Assembly (NCBI GenBank): GCA_963780135.1
Contig: CAWAAR010000001.1
Coordinates: forward strand, 992,001-1,056,000
Length of the DNA: 64,000 bases
Direction of reading: 5' to 3'
DNA from: Clostridium_AM sp963780135
GTDB taxonomy: Bacteria > Bacillota > Clostridia > Clostridiales > Clostridiaceae
A program made the translations under genes and the position numbers. A model generated the notes under the pieces. The model was given only the letters and a program-made list of their open reading frames with translations. It was not told where the DNA came from and made no database searches. This document shows, one piece after another, positions 7,908 to 15,946 of this stretch (positions within the stretch are counted from its first letter, which is position 1; the number at the start of each line of letters is the position of its first letter).

Positions 7908-9266
7908 TTAATAGTTTCCTTGTGCATGCATTGCATCAGCAACTTTTACAAAGCCTGCAACGTTAGCTCCAGCAACTAAGTTGTATCCAAAGCCATAAGC
8001 TTCAGATGCATTTTTACAATTGTTGTATATGTTAATCATTATTTGATGAAGTTTTGCATCAACTTCTTCTGCTGTCCATGATAATCTTTCACTGTTTTGT
8101 GACATTTCAAGAGCTGAAGTAGCAACTCCACCAGCATTAGCAGCTTTAGCAGGTCCTACTACAACACCATTCTTTTGGAAGTATTCAACAGCTTCATTTG
8201 TACAAGGCATATTAGCAACTTCACAAACCATTTTAATTCCGTTTGCAACTATTTGTTTAGCATGCTCTAAATGTATATCATTTTGAGTAGCACTTGGCAT
8301 TATGATATCAGCTTTAACTCCCCATGGTTTTTCACCTTTGAAGAATTTGCATCCAAATTTATCAGCATAATCTTGTACTTTATCTCTTCCTGATGAACGC
8401 ATTTCAAGTAAGTAGTCGATTTTCTCACCTACTACTCCTTCTGGATCATAAATATATCCATCTGGTCCTGAAAGTGTTACAACTTTACCACCTAATTCTG
8501 AAACTTTTAAACATACTCCCCAAGATACATTACCAAATCCTGATATTGCAACTGTTTTGCCTTTGAAATCTGTTCCTTCATGTTTAAGCATTTCTGCACA
8601 GTAATAAGTTGCTCCAAAACCTGTAGCTTCTGGTCTTACTAAACTTCCGCCATAAGACATTCCTTTTCCTGTAAGAACTCCGTTTTCAAATGCTCCTCTA
8701 ATTCTTCTATATTGACCATAAAGATATCCTATTTCTCTTCCACCAACACCTATATCTCCTGCTGGTACGTCAACATCTGGTCCTATGTGTCTGTATAGTT
8801 CAGTCATAAAGCTTTGACAGAATCTCATAACTTCATTATCTGACTTTCCTCTTGGATCAAAGTCAGAACCACCTTTACCGCCTCCTATTGGAAGACCTGT
8901 TAATGAATTCTTTAATATTTGTTCAAAGCCTAAGAATTTAATTATTCCTATATAAACTGATGGATGGAATCTTAAACCACCTTTGTAAGGTCCTATGCAT
9001 CCATTAAATTGAACTCTGAATCCACGGTTAACTTGTAATTTGCCTGCATCATCAACCCATGGAACTCTGAACATAATTTGTCTTTCTGGTTCACAGAATC
9101 TTTCTAAAAGATTCTCTTCAATGTATTCTGGATGTTTTTCAAATACTGGTCCTAAAGAAGCTAACACCTCTTCAACTGTTTGTAAAAATTCTGGTTCGTT
9201 ACTGTTTCTCTTTTTTACCTTTTCAAGTACCTCAGTGATATAAGTTTGAACATTTTCTTTTGTCAT
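7908..9266 (-). CDS. gdhA: Glutamate dehydrogenase (NAD-dependent type expected)
   Basis: A 452-residue hexameric-type glutamate dehydrogenase, very like the NAD-specific enzyme of Clostridium symbiosum in length and motifs. It catalyses glutamate + NAD+ + water to 2-oxoglutarate + ammonium + NADH in the cytoplasm. Catalytic residues are visible: K95 in PYKGGLRF, K119, K131 in GGGKGG and D171 in PAGDIGVG; the nucleotide-binding domain has GFGNVSWG. The ATG follows GGGGAGGG. In this region it would re-form the 2-oxoglutarate used by GabT and supply NADH for 4-hydroxybutyrate dehydrogenase. A sigma-54 promoter sits 78 bp upstream and activator-like palindromes lie further up, so its expression appears tied to the GABA genes. 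Coenzyme choice is inferred from family similarity. Confidence 0.96.
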   Translation of the reverse strand: MTKENVQTYITEVLEKVKKRNSNEPEFLQTVEEVLASLGPVFEKHPEYIEENLLERFCEPERQIMFRVPWVDDAGKLQVNRGFRVQFNGCIGPYKGGLRFHPSVYIGIIKFLGFEQILKNSLTGLPIGGGKGGSDFDPRGKSDNEVMRFCQSFMTELYRHIGPDVDVPAGDIGVGGREIGYLYGQYRRIRGAFENGVLTGKGMSYGGSLVRPEATGFGATYYCAEMLKHEGTDFKGKTVAISGFGNVSWGVCLKVSELGGKVVTLSGPDGYIYDPEGVVGEKIDYLLEMRSSGRDKVQDYADKFGCKFFKGEKPWGVKADIIMPSATQNDIHLEHAKQIVANGIKMVCEVANMPCTNEAVEYFQKNGVVVGPAKAANAGGVATSALEMSQNSERLSWTAEEVDAKLHQIMINIYNNCKNASEAYGFGYNLVAGANVAGFVKVADAMHAQGNY

Positions 9267-9343
9267 TATAATACCCTCCCCGTGATATGTAATTTTGTTA
9301 TTTATTATTTACAATTCTTATGATATCATTCATATTATATTTT

Positions 9344-9359
9344 AGCAAAACCTATGCCA
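9344..9359 (-). promoter_or_regulatory. Sigma-54 promoter of gdhA
   Basis: The minus strand reads TGGCATAGGTTTTGCT. This matches the -24/-12 consensus TGGCAC-N5-TTGCW with exact GG-to-GC spacing and one mismatch (T for C in the -24 box). Confidence 0.85.
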
Positions 9360-9467
9360 AAATGAAGTCCAGATAAGATGTATATCCTTTTATATTACAT
9401 AACTGTATTAATTCATTTTTGAATAAAATGTAAATGTTTTAATTGATATTGCAAGTATATCCGCTAT

Positions 9468-9503
9468 TATTCACTTACAACTTTCTATATTCACTTATGA
9501 ATA
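9468..9503. promoter_or_regulatory. Activator-binding sites (UAS) in the gdhA / TIGR04076 divergent region
   Basis: TATTCACTTATGAATA (9488-9503) is a palindrome with half-sites TATTCA and TGAATA. A half-copy, TATTCACTTACAACTT, begins 20 bp away at 9468. The same pair recurs near gabT and 4hbD. The nearer copy is about 109 bp upstream of the gdhA -24/-12 promoter, a normal distance for a sigma-54 enhancer. The divergent TIGR04076 promoter is about 196 bp away. Confidence 0.7.
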
Positions 9504-9698
9504 GTTACACATCAACTTTTTCCTATTTAAAAAAATAAATAGTCCTATTCTTCTATCCTAATTTTGTAATGAAATCATAAATTCACTGCAAATTATACTT
9601 TTCAAATCTTATGTTGTTACTAGTTAAACTGATCTGTACTTTTAATTAAAATTTAAATAAACTTCAAGTTCCACTTAGATAACCTTTTATTTGATTTT

Positions 9699-9714
9699 TG
9701 GCATAAATTTTGCT
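9699..9714 (+). promoter_or_regulatory. Sigma-54 promoter of the TIGR04076-family gene
   Basis: TGGCATAAATTTTGCT matches the -24/-12 consensus with correct spacing and one mismatch in the -24 box. It faces right, away from gdhA. Confidence 0.82.
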
Positions 9715-9788
9715 TTCTATAAACTAAAAATACATTAGATATTTTTAAATTTTTAAGAATACTAAAAAATATGAAAGAGGTGAGTATC

Positions 9789-10049
9789 TTGGAAAATGTA
9801 GTTATAGAAGTTATAGAATCTAAATGTGGTCATTACAAAGTAGGTGATAAAATATACATAAAAGATGCACTAATAGATATGAATAAAACTTCAAATGTAT
9901 GTGTTATGGCCATGCAGTCATTTTTTCCATTTATTTTTGCTATGCGAAAAGGAGTAACTCCTGACAAAATGGGTTTTGGTGAAAAGTTAGTAGTTCAATG
10001 TCCTGATTATTGTGAGCCAGTTGTTTTTCAAATTAAAAAAACATCTTAA
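9789..10049 (+). CDS. TIGR04076-family small protein
   Basis: An 86-residue protein resembling the TIGR04076 family, whose function is unknown. It shows the family layout: a KxGHYKVGDK start, a central FPFIFAMRKG block and a C-terminal CPDYCEPVVFQI block containing two cysteines. I chose the TTG at 9789 because AGAGGTGAG lies just upstream; the in-frame ATG at 9771 has no ribosome binding site in front. It is a single-gene unit with its own sigma-54 promoter and a strong terminator, and it shares enhancer-like sites with gdhA. Its expression should therefore follow amino-acid or GABA use. A role in redox or metal handling is possible from the cysteines but unproven. Confidence 0.75.
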   Translation: MENVVIEVIESKCGHYKVGDKIYIKDALIDMNKTSNVCVMAMQSFFPFIFAMRKGVTPDKMGFGEKLVVQCPDYCEPVVFQIKKTS

Positions 10050-10088
10050 TTAAACTTATAATATGCATGAAAATTATCAATTTAAAAT

Positions 10089-10124
10089 AGGGCTGTTACA
10101 CTAATTAATGTGCCAGCCCTTTTA
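10089..10124 (+). terminator. Intrinsic terminator
   Basis: AGGGCTG (10089-10095) pairs with CAGCCCT (10114-10120), followed by TTTT. It lies 40 bp after the TIGR04076 gene. The stem and loop resemble the terminator after the spore protein gene at 40413. Confidence 0.8.
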
Positions 10125-10300
10125 ACACGTATATATTTCTTTAAGCAGTTGATAATTGGCAGTAGAAATTTAAAAACTGCTTCTAAAGATATTGATTAAT
10201 TATCTTTAAAAACAGTCCTAATTTCCATACTTTCTAAATTAGAATTAAATAATATTTGAGCCCTTTAATATTAAAATAAAACTAGAATTTGCTGTCACCT

Positions 10301-11674
10301 TTACACTCCCATTTCCGGTGGCAATTCTCTGAAGAATTTAGTCTTATATATTAAATAAATTAATCCAATTATTAGCCAGATTACACCAAACATCATTGCT
10401 TTAAAGTCAACCTTTGACCAAATTGCAAGGTTTATACTTGCTCCAATAATCGGCATAATTAAATATTTTATTACATCCACTCCACTTCTCTTTTTCTGTT
10501 TAACAAAGTACCAAGCAATAACTGATAAATTAACCATTACAAATGCAAGCAACGCGCCAAAATTTAATATACCATTAGCAGTTGCTAAAGGAACAACTGT
10601 TGCTAACAATCCAATTACACTAATGATTATAATACTATAAGTTGGAGTTTTATATTTTGCGTGCAATTTTCCAAATATTGCATGAGGTAGAATTCCATCT
10701 CTACCCATTCCATAAAGCACTCTTGAAGCAGAAGTAACTCCTGCGAGTGATGATGCTAAAAGCCCTGCACCAAAGGCAGCCGTAAAGAAAACTTGTAACC
10801 ATGGAGCACTGCAAATTCTCTTTAGTGCTTCAACTGATGCTGAATCAGGATTAGCTATTTGAGCAAAGGCCTGTGGCCAACAAAGTGTCAAGAAATAAGT
10901 TATAACCACAAATCCCGTTCCTGCACCGAGACAAGCAATTAAAATAGCTTTTCCAACATTTTTTTCAGGATTAATTGCCTCTTCACTCAATGTAGATATA
11001 GCATCAAATCCAAGGTAAGAAAGTGCTAAAATTGATGCACCTGTTAATATAGCTGAGAAACCAACTCCTGGTTTATGAAATTCTACTGCATTAAAATACG
11101 CAGTAGAATCAACTAATGTACCAGCTCCGCCGCCACCTGTGACATACTTAAATATAAGTACTAATAATACAATCAAAAATATGAATTGTAACCAAACTAT
11201 AGTATTGTTTACAACTGCTGCAAGTTCAATACCAAAATGATTAACTAGTGCAATAGCTATTACAGCTATTATAATAAATACATTTGCTGGGACCTTTGGA
11301 ATTAATGCATTAAAATAAATTCCCATTACAACATAATTTAACAGAGGTAACATAATATATCCAAGTAAAATTACCCAACCTGTAAAAAAACCAATAAAAG
11401 GATTCATAGATTTAGTTACATAGGAATAAGCTGCTCCTGCTACAGGAAATGATTTAACCATTCTTGAATAGCTAAATGCTGTAAATCCCATTGCTATAGT
11501 TGCAACTGTATATGTTAATGGAATCATTCCATGAGTAGCCACTGAAGCAAGGCCATAAGTCGTAAAAATTGTTAGAGGTATCATAAATGCTAGTCCATAA
11601 AAAATTAAAGAACTAAGAGGTAATACACGTTTTAAGTGAGATTCAGAATTTGTGTTTACATTTATTTCAGTCAT
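10301..11674 (-). CDS. APC-superfamily amino acid permease (GABA or glutamate uptake likely)
   Basis: A 457-residue protein with about twelve hydrophobic segments and the amino acid-polyamine-organocation (APC) family layout, including GAAYSYVTKSMNPFIGFF in TM2-3 and GFDAISTLSEEAINPEKN in the loop after TM6. The start is the ATG at 11674, eight bases after AAAGGAG; two earlier in-frame starts crowd or precede that site. It lies downstream of gabT on the same strand, separated by a gabT remnant and a structured element that would sit in its 5' leader. Import of GABA or a related amino acid is the likely role from context only. I see no sigma-54 promoter directly in front of it, so it may depend on read-through from gabT. 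Confidence 0.88.
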   Translation of the reverse strand: MTEINVNTNSESHLKRVLPLSSLIFYGLAFMIPLTIFTTYGLASVATHGMIPLTYTVATIAMGFTAFSYSRMVKSFPVAGAAYSYVTKSMNPFIGFFTGWVILLGYIMLPLLNYVVMGIYFNALIPKVPANVFIIIAVIAIALVNHFGIELAAVVNNTIVWLQFIFLIVLLVLIFKYVTGGGGAGTLVDSTAYFNAVEFHKPGVGFSAILTGASILALSYLGFDAISTLSEEAINPEKNVGKAILIACLGAGTGFVVITYFLTLCWPQAFAQIANPDSASVEALKRICSAPWLQVFFTAAFGAGLLASSLAGVTSASRVLYGMGRDGILPHAIFGKLHAKYKTPTYSIIIISVIGLLATVVPLATANGILNFGALLAFVMVNLSVIAWYFVKQKKRSGVDVIKYLIMPIIGASINLAIWSKVDFKAMMFGVIWLIIGLIYLIYKTKFFRELPPEMGV

Positions 11675-11777
11675 TTCCATTGCTCCTTTCAAATTTTCTT
11701 ATAATTTCCATTAGAATGTTTTAAATATTGCGAATATTCGAATTGCAATAAATGACTTTTGTTGATTAACATAACTC

Positions 11778-11897
11778 GAACCTACACTCAGCCTGTAAAA
11801 TATTTATTTCACTTTAACTATGTAAGGATTCACTTAAAATTATGGTTCATTTAATATTTTTCCTTACTTTCCAAAATAACCTGCTGAATGTAGGTTC
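11778..11897 (-). ncRNA. Structured RNA element in the permease leader
   Basis: Two 15-nt arms (11778-11792 and 11883-11897) pair fully when read as minus-strand RNA, with one U-G wobble; on the plus strand the same position is an A-C mismatch, which favours transcription from the minus strand. Inside, GTAAGGA and TCCTTAC (11822-11828, 11861-11867) form a second nested helix. No U-run follows the outer helix, so it is not a simple terminator. It lies about 100 nt upstream of the permease start and could be a cis-regulatory leader. I recognise no known riboswitch class in it. Confidence 0.5.
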
Positions 11898-11934
11898 TAA
11901 TATTAAAATTAATACACAAAAATCAATTTATTAT

Positions 11935-12030
11935 TTATTTGTTGTATTTAAGAATAATGTTTTTAAGGATATCGAGACCAACTTTTAATTGTTCATCAGT
12001 AATTACTACTAGATTTAATAGTCTTCCATT
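11935..12030 (-). pseudogene. 3'-terminal remnant of a second gabT-like gene
   Basis: Directly after the gabT stop, and in the same frame, 31 codons read NGRLLNLVVITDEQLKVGLD followed by about eleven more residues and a stop. This matches the C-terminal end of class-III aminotransferases, including gabT itself next door (RLLAPLCMTDKQTEAGLEI). It looks like the leftover end of a tandem gabT copy after recombination. Confidence 0.7.
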
Positions 12031-13395
12031 TTATTTTACAGCCAAGTTCTTTACAATAGCTTTTTCAAATATTTCAAGTCCTGCTTCAGTCTGTTTGTCT
12101 GTCATGCAAAGTGGAGCCAATAATCTAATAACATTTCCGCAGTTACCTGCATTCTCCATTATTAATCCCATTTGAGCTGCATCACTAATTATTGCACTAA
12201 CTATTGCTGGATTTGGTGTCTTAGATTTCTTGTCAGTTACGAATTCTATACCAATCATTGAACCGACACCTCTTACATCACCAACTACATCGTATTTTTC
12301 TTTCCATTCGTTGTATCTTCCTGATATTTTAGCACCAATTTTACGTGCTTTTCCTGGAAAATCTTCTCTTTCCATGATTTCAATAACTTTCAATGCTGAT
12401 GCACAACCAAGTGGGTTTCCACCATAAGTACCCCCTATTGTACCTGCTGGTACTCCATCAAATATTTCTTTTCTAGCTGTAATTGCACTAAGTGGTACTC
12501 CGCATGCTATTGATTTAGCCGTTGTAACGATATCTGGCGGACATCCTGCTTCTGCCCAATATTCCGTAGCAAACATTCTTCCTGATCTAGCAAAACCACT
12601 TTGAACTTCATCAGCTACAAGCATTATGCCATTTTCATCACATATCTTTCTAACTGCTTTAACCCATTCAATAGGAGCTGGAACAAATCCGCCTTCACCT
12701 TGTATTGGTTCAAGAACTATAGCAGCACAATATTCAGCTGGAGTTGATTCTACAAATGCGTTTTTCAATTTAACTATGTAGTAATCGATAGCTTCTGCTT
12801 CTGTCATTCCTTCTGGTCTTCTATACAAATATGGGAATTCTACTCTGTAGATACCATCTGGGAAAGGTCCTTGAGCGATAGCGTATCCTTTCTTACCAGT
12901 CATAGCCATTGTATAATTTGTTCTTCCGTGGAAAGCACCTGAGAAAACGATTATATTTGGTCTCTTTGTAAAACCTTTAGCAATTTTTGCAGCATTTTCA
13001 TTGGCTTCTGATCCACTGTTAATGAACATAGTATTTCTAACATCGCCTTTTACTGGAACGATTTTGTTTAATTTTTCTGCAAGTTCAACATATCCTTCAT
13101 GTGTAGTGATGTTGAACATTGCGTGACAGAACTTGTCAGCTTGTTCTTTAATAGCCGCAATAACTTCTGGGTTACTGTATCCTAGATTAGTTACACCTAC
13201 ACCACCTACCCAATCAAGGAATACGTTTCCATCTGGATCTTGAAACATTGCACCTTCTGCCTTAACCATAACAGCTGGATAACCACATCTAATTGCAGTT
13301 GCACATGCAGCCGATCTTCTATCTATAATAGCCTGTCCTTTAGGCCCTGGAACTGTTTCAGTAATAATTTTTGGTAATTCATTTCCTAATGTCAT
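12031..13395 (-). CDS. gabT: 4-aminobutyrate aminotransferase
   Basis: A 454-residue class-III pyridoxal-phosphate aminotransferase, the normal length for GabT. It transfers the amino group of 4-aminobutyrate to 2-oxoglutarate, giving succinic semialdehyde and glutamate. Visible motifs are SGSEANENAAKIA (127-139, phosphate binding), FHGRTNYTMA, EPIQGEGGF, the cofactor aspartate D262 in ADEVQSGF and the Schiff-base lysine K294 in TTAKSIACG. The ATG follows TTAGGAGG. A consensus sigma-54 promoter lies 180 bp upstream, with tandem activator sites beyond it. It provides the first step of the GABA-to-butyrate route whose other genes lie nearby. A related class-III aminotransferase with another omega-amino substrate is less likely given these neighbours. 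Confidence 0.95.
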   Translation of the reverse strand: MTLGNELPKIITETVPGPKGQAIIDRRSAACATAIRCGYPAVMVKAEGAMFQDPDGNVFLDWVGGVGVTNLGYSNPEVIAAIKEQADKFCHAMFNITTHEGYVELAEKLNKIVPVKGDVRNTMFINSGSEANENAAKIAKGFTKRPNIIVFSGAFHGRTNYTMAMTGKKGYAIAQGPFPDGIYRVEFPYLYRRPEGMTEAEAIDYYIVKLKNAFVESTPAEYCAAIVLEPIQGEGGFVPAPIEWVKAVRKICDENGIMLVADEVQSGFARSGRMFATEYWAEAGCPPDIVTTAKSIACGVPLSAITARKEIFDGVPAGTIGGTYGGNPLGCASALKVIEIMEREDFPGKARKIGAKISGRYNEWKEKYDVVGDVRGVGSMIGIEFVTDKKSKTPNPAIVSAIISDAAQMGLIMENAGNCGNVIRLLAPLCMTDKQTEAGLEIFEKAIVKNLAVK

Positions 13396-13574
13396 TTTTA
13401 AATCCTCCTAAAATTTATATATTTTTTATAATCCAATGGAAACTTAATATAATTCATAAATAAATCCAAAGCTAGTATATTAAACAATGTATATCTGTTT
13501 TGTAAATACCTTTAACTTAACCTTTTTACTGAATTTAAAATAAGATATTTTGAATGCATTCGTAAGTTTATATT

Positions 13575-13590
13575 AGCAAAACTTGTGCCA
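13575..13590 (-). promoter_or_regulatory. Sigma-54 promoter of gabT
   Basis: The minus strand reads TGGCACAAGTTTTGCT, a full match to the TGGCAC and TTGC boxes at correct spacing. It is the best of the six in the window. Confidence 0.9.
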
Positions 13591-13701
13591 AAAAAATAAA
13601 TGCCTTAAATTATAAGGCATTTTGCAATAATTAGTATTACTTTAATTCAATTTTGAATAGTTTTTTTTGGTTATAGTTAATTATTGTACATATATAGTAA
13701 T

Positions 13702-13737
13702 TATTCATTTATAACTCCTGCTATTCATTTATGAATA
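13702..13737. promoter_or_regulatory. Activator-binding sites upstream of gabT
   Basis: TATTCATTTATGAATA (13722-13737) is a perfect TATTCA-N4-TGAATA palindrome. A half-copy, TATTCATTTATAACTC, starts 20 bp nearer the promoter at 13702. The nearer copy is 112 bp upstream of the gabT -24/-12 boxes. The full site overlaps the stop codon of the activator gene. Confidence 0.75.
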
Positions 13738-15398
13738 ATTACGTATATATTTTTTTATCTTTCTTACTGCTGTAGCTTGACTTATTCCTAAAGCTTTACC
13801 AACTCCCACAGTAGTTTTGTACTTTTCAAAAGCTTTTAACACAATATTTTTTTCATAATTATCAAGATCTTCTTGAAGTGTATTTCTTTGTTGAGCATTC
13901 ATTTCTTTATGTAATTCTTTAATATTATCTGGTAAAAATTCTTCCGTAATAATATCCTCTTCTGAAATCAATAAAGTTCTTTCAATCACATTTTCTAGTT
14001 CTCTTATATTTCCAATCCAATCATAGTTGATTAAATTATTTATTACAGAATCAGATAGACTTTTATTCAAGTTATATTTTTCATTGAAGTTTCCCATAAA
14101 ATATAAAATTAGATTTATTATATCTTCTTTTCTTTCCCTAAGTGGCGGAATATTAATACTTACCACATTCAATCTATAAAATAAATCTTCTCTAAATTTT
14201 TTCTGTTTAATTAAATCTTTTAAATCCCTATTGGTTGCTGTAACAAGGCGAAAATTTATTTTAATAGGTTTTGTTCCTCCAATTCTATTAAATGTCTTAT
14301 CCTGAATTACTTTAAGAAGTTTAACCTGTAAATTTAAAGGTATTTCACCAATTTCATCTAGAAAAAGTGTTCCATTTTGAGCCAATTCTATTAATCCTGC
14401 TTTTCCTTCTTTTTTAGCTCCAGTAAACGAACCACCTTCATATCCAAATAATTCTGATTCTAAAAGATTTTCTGGTATAGCACCACAATTCACTTCTATA
14501 AAAGACTCTTTATGCCTTTTACTAATGTTGTGAATTAACTTAGCAAAATAGCTCTTTCCCACACCAGATTCTCCAGTAATAATAACATTCACATCAAAAT
14601 CTGCTACTTTGGTAAGAAGTTTAAATATTTTTTGCATTTCTTTGCTTTTTCCCACAACATTAGGAAATTTTATTTCTTCACTTTCTAAACATTTTAAATT
14701 TTTAATATATATTTCAGCATTTTTTTCTAAAACTCCAATTTGCTTCTTAATTTTAAACAAATCTGTAATATCATAGGAAAAACAAACAACTCTAAAAACG
14801 TCTTGCTTATTATCTTTAATAGGCAGAGCTGTTACCAAAATTTCATGATTTAACTTATTTTTTTGAAGCATGGTAATTCTCTGTCCAGTTTTCAAAACTC
14901 TACAAGTTGCAGATGGATAGAATACACCTGAGTTTTCCAATTCAAAAACACTTTTTCCTAATAGTTCTTCACTATTTACATTGTAAAATTTCTCAAAAAA
15001 GGACTGATATTTAAAATAATGCCCTTTTCATCAGTTACAATAATATCTGTATCGTTGTTTTTGACATGATCTAGTACTATATTATTACTTTTATCTTTTA
15101 TCGTTTGAACCAAAGACATACTTATATCTTGTATAATTACAATTTGATATTCATAAGAATCATCAAATTTCAAACAATAAAAAGATATTAAATTCTCATT
15201 TTCCCCAATTATATAAATATCTTGTAAGCATTCTACAGAATCTTTTTTTGAAACATATTTAAGCATGTTTTCTAAGTTCTTTTGAATAGAAATATTATTT
15301 TTCAATATTTCATAGGCTTTTTCATTAGGAATTATAAGCTGTTCTGTAGTTTTATAAAGTATAGCTGGAATAGAAATTGATTTTATTAAATCATTCAA
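13729..15398 (-). pseudogene. Sigma-54-dependent PAS/AAA+ activator, frameshifted
   Basis: The reading frame opens at a TTG (15398) behind GAGGGG and runs to a stop at 14976 inside a PAS domain. The remaining sequence continues in another frame from about 15000 to 13729. Adding one T to the T6 run (minus strand, 14995-15000) joins the frames and restores a normal PAS segment (SPFFEKFYNVNSEELLGKSV). The joined product of about 560 residues has an N-terminal sensory part, PAS, an AAA+ domain with GESGVGKS, the sigma-54 contact loop GSFTGA and LFLDEIGE, and a C-terminal helix-turn-helix (VGVGKALGISQATAVRKIKK). It lies between gabT and 4hbD and is the likely reader of the TATTCA-N4-TGAATA sites. 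It may be a true mutation, a phase-variable tract or a sequencing error. Confidence 0.8.
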
Positions 15399-15708
15399 TT
15401 TAAACGCCCCTCATTTCATAATTTTATTTTTGCAGGGGCTAAATTGTAAAGGATGCTTGCTTTTATGAAAAAAGTCATCACTAAAAAATTAAGTTAGTTT
15501 AATAACTTTGCCATAGCTAATAGATGTTGGACAAAAAAATTAATGTTTTTACTTGAAATTTTTCAAAAATATCACAATCAAAATGCACAGGAATAATTAT
15601 TACAATATTTAAGATTCAACACAAAAATTTTTTTTCCTTCTTATAATAATTGTTTTTTTTTAATAATCTTAAAATTTTCTATTGTTGTAAAGTAAAAATT
15701 TTTCCATC
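15399..15708. other. Intergenic region between divergent activator and 4hbD genes
   Basis: The stretch is AT-rich with several long T and A runs. No reading frame with a ribosome binding site and no clear promoter for the activator gene could be seen. Confidence 0.35.
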
Positions 15709-15743
15709 TATTCAGAAGTGAATACTTGTTTTATTTATGAATA
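15709..15743. promoter_or_regulatory. Activator-binding sites upstream of 4hbD
   Basis: TATTCAGAAGTGAATA (15709-15724) keeps both half-sites. A weaker copy, GTTTTATTTATGAATA, starts 19 bp further on at 15728. The nearer copy is 123 bp upstream of the 4hbD -24/-12 boxes. The order (weak copy near the promoter, full copy beyond) is the same as at gabT and gdhA. Confidence 0.7.
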
Positions 15744-15865
15744 GTAGGTAATAATCTAAGATTTTAATTTCATTATCAGCTAATAGAGTGACTTAATGAA
15801 TATAAGAAATATATTCAAAACTGAATTACTAAAACTTAGAAGCCTTTAAATACTATATATTTTTT

Positions 15866-15881
15866 TGGCAAGTAACTTGCT
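15866..15881 (+). promoter_or_regulatory. Sigma-54 promoter of 4hbD
   Basis: TGGCAAGTAACTTGCT matches the -24/-12 consensus with correct spacing and one mismatch in the -24 box. It lies 65 bp before the start codon. Confidence 0.85.
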
Positions 15882-15946
15882 TATACTATTAATGTATACG
15901 ATTAAAATGTATTTAAAAATATAAATAAATTGGAGAGTGTTATACT

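Noticed and set aside
11693..11777. A sigma-54 promoter or T-box leader for the APC permease
   Set aside because: No GG-N10-GC pair in the right direction and no T-box sequence were found; only the structured element described above stands out.
13729..14940. Reading the AAA+ part as a separate activator gene starting at a TTG (14940)
   Set aside because: It would begin in the middle of a PAS domain without a ribosome binding site. The upstream frame supplies the missing PAS start, so a frameshift in one gene explains both parts better.
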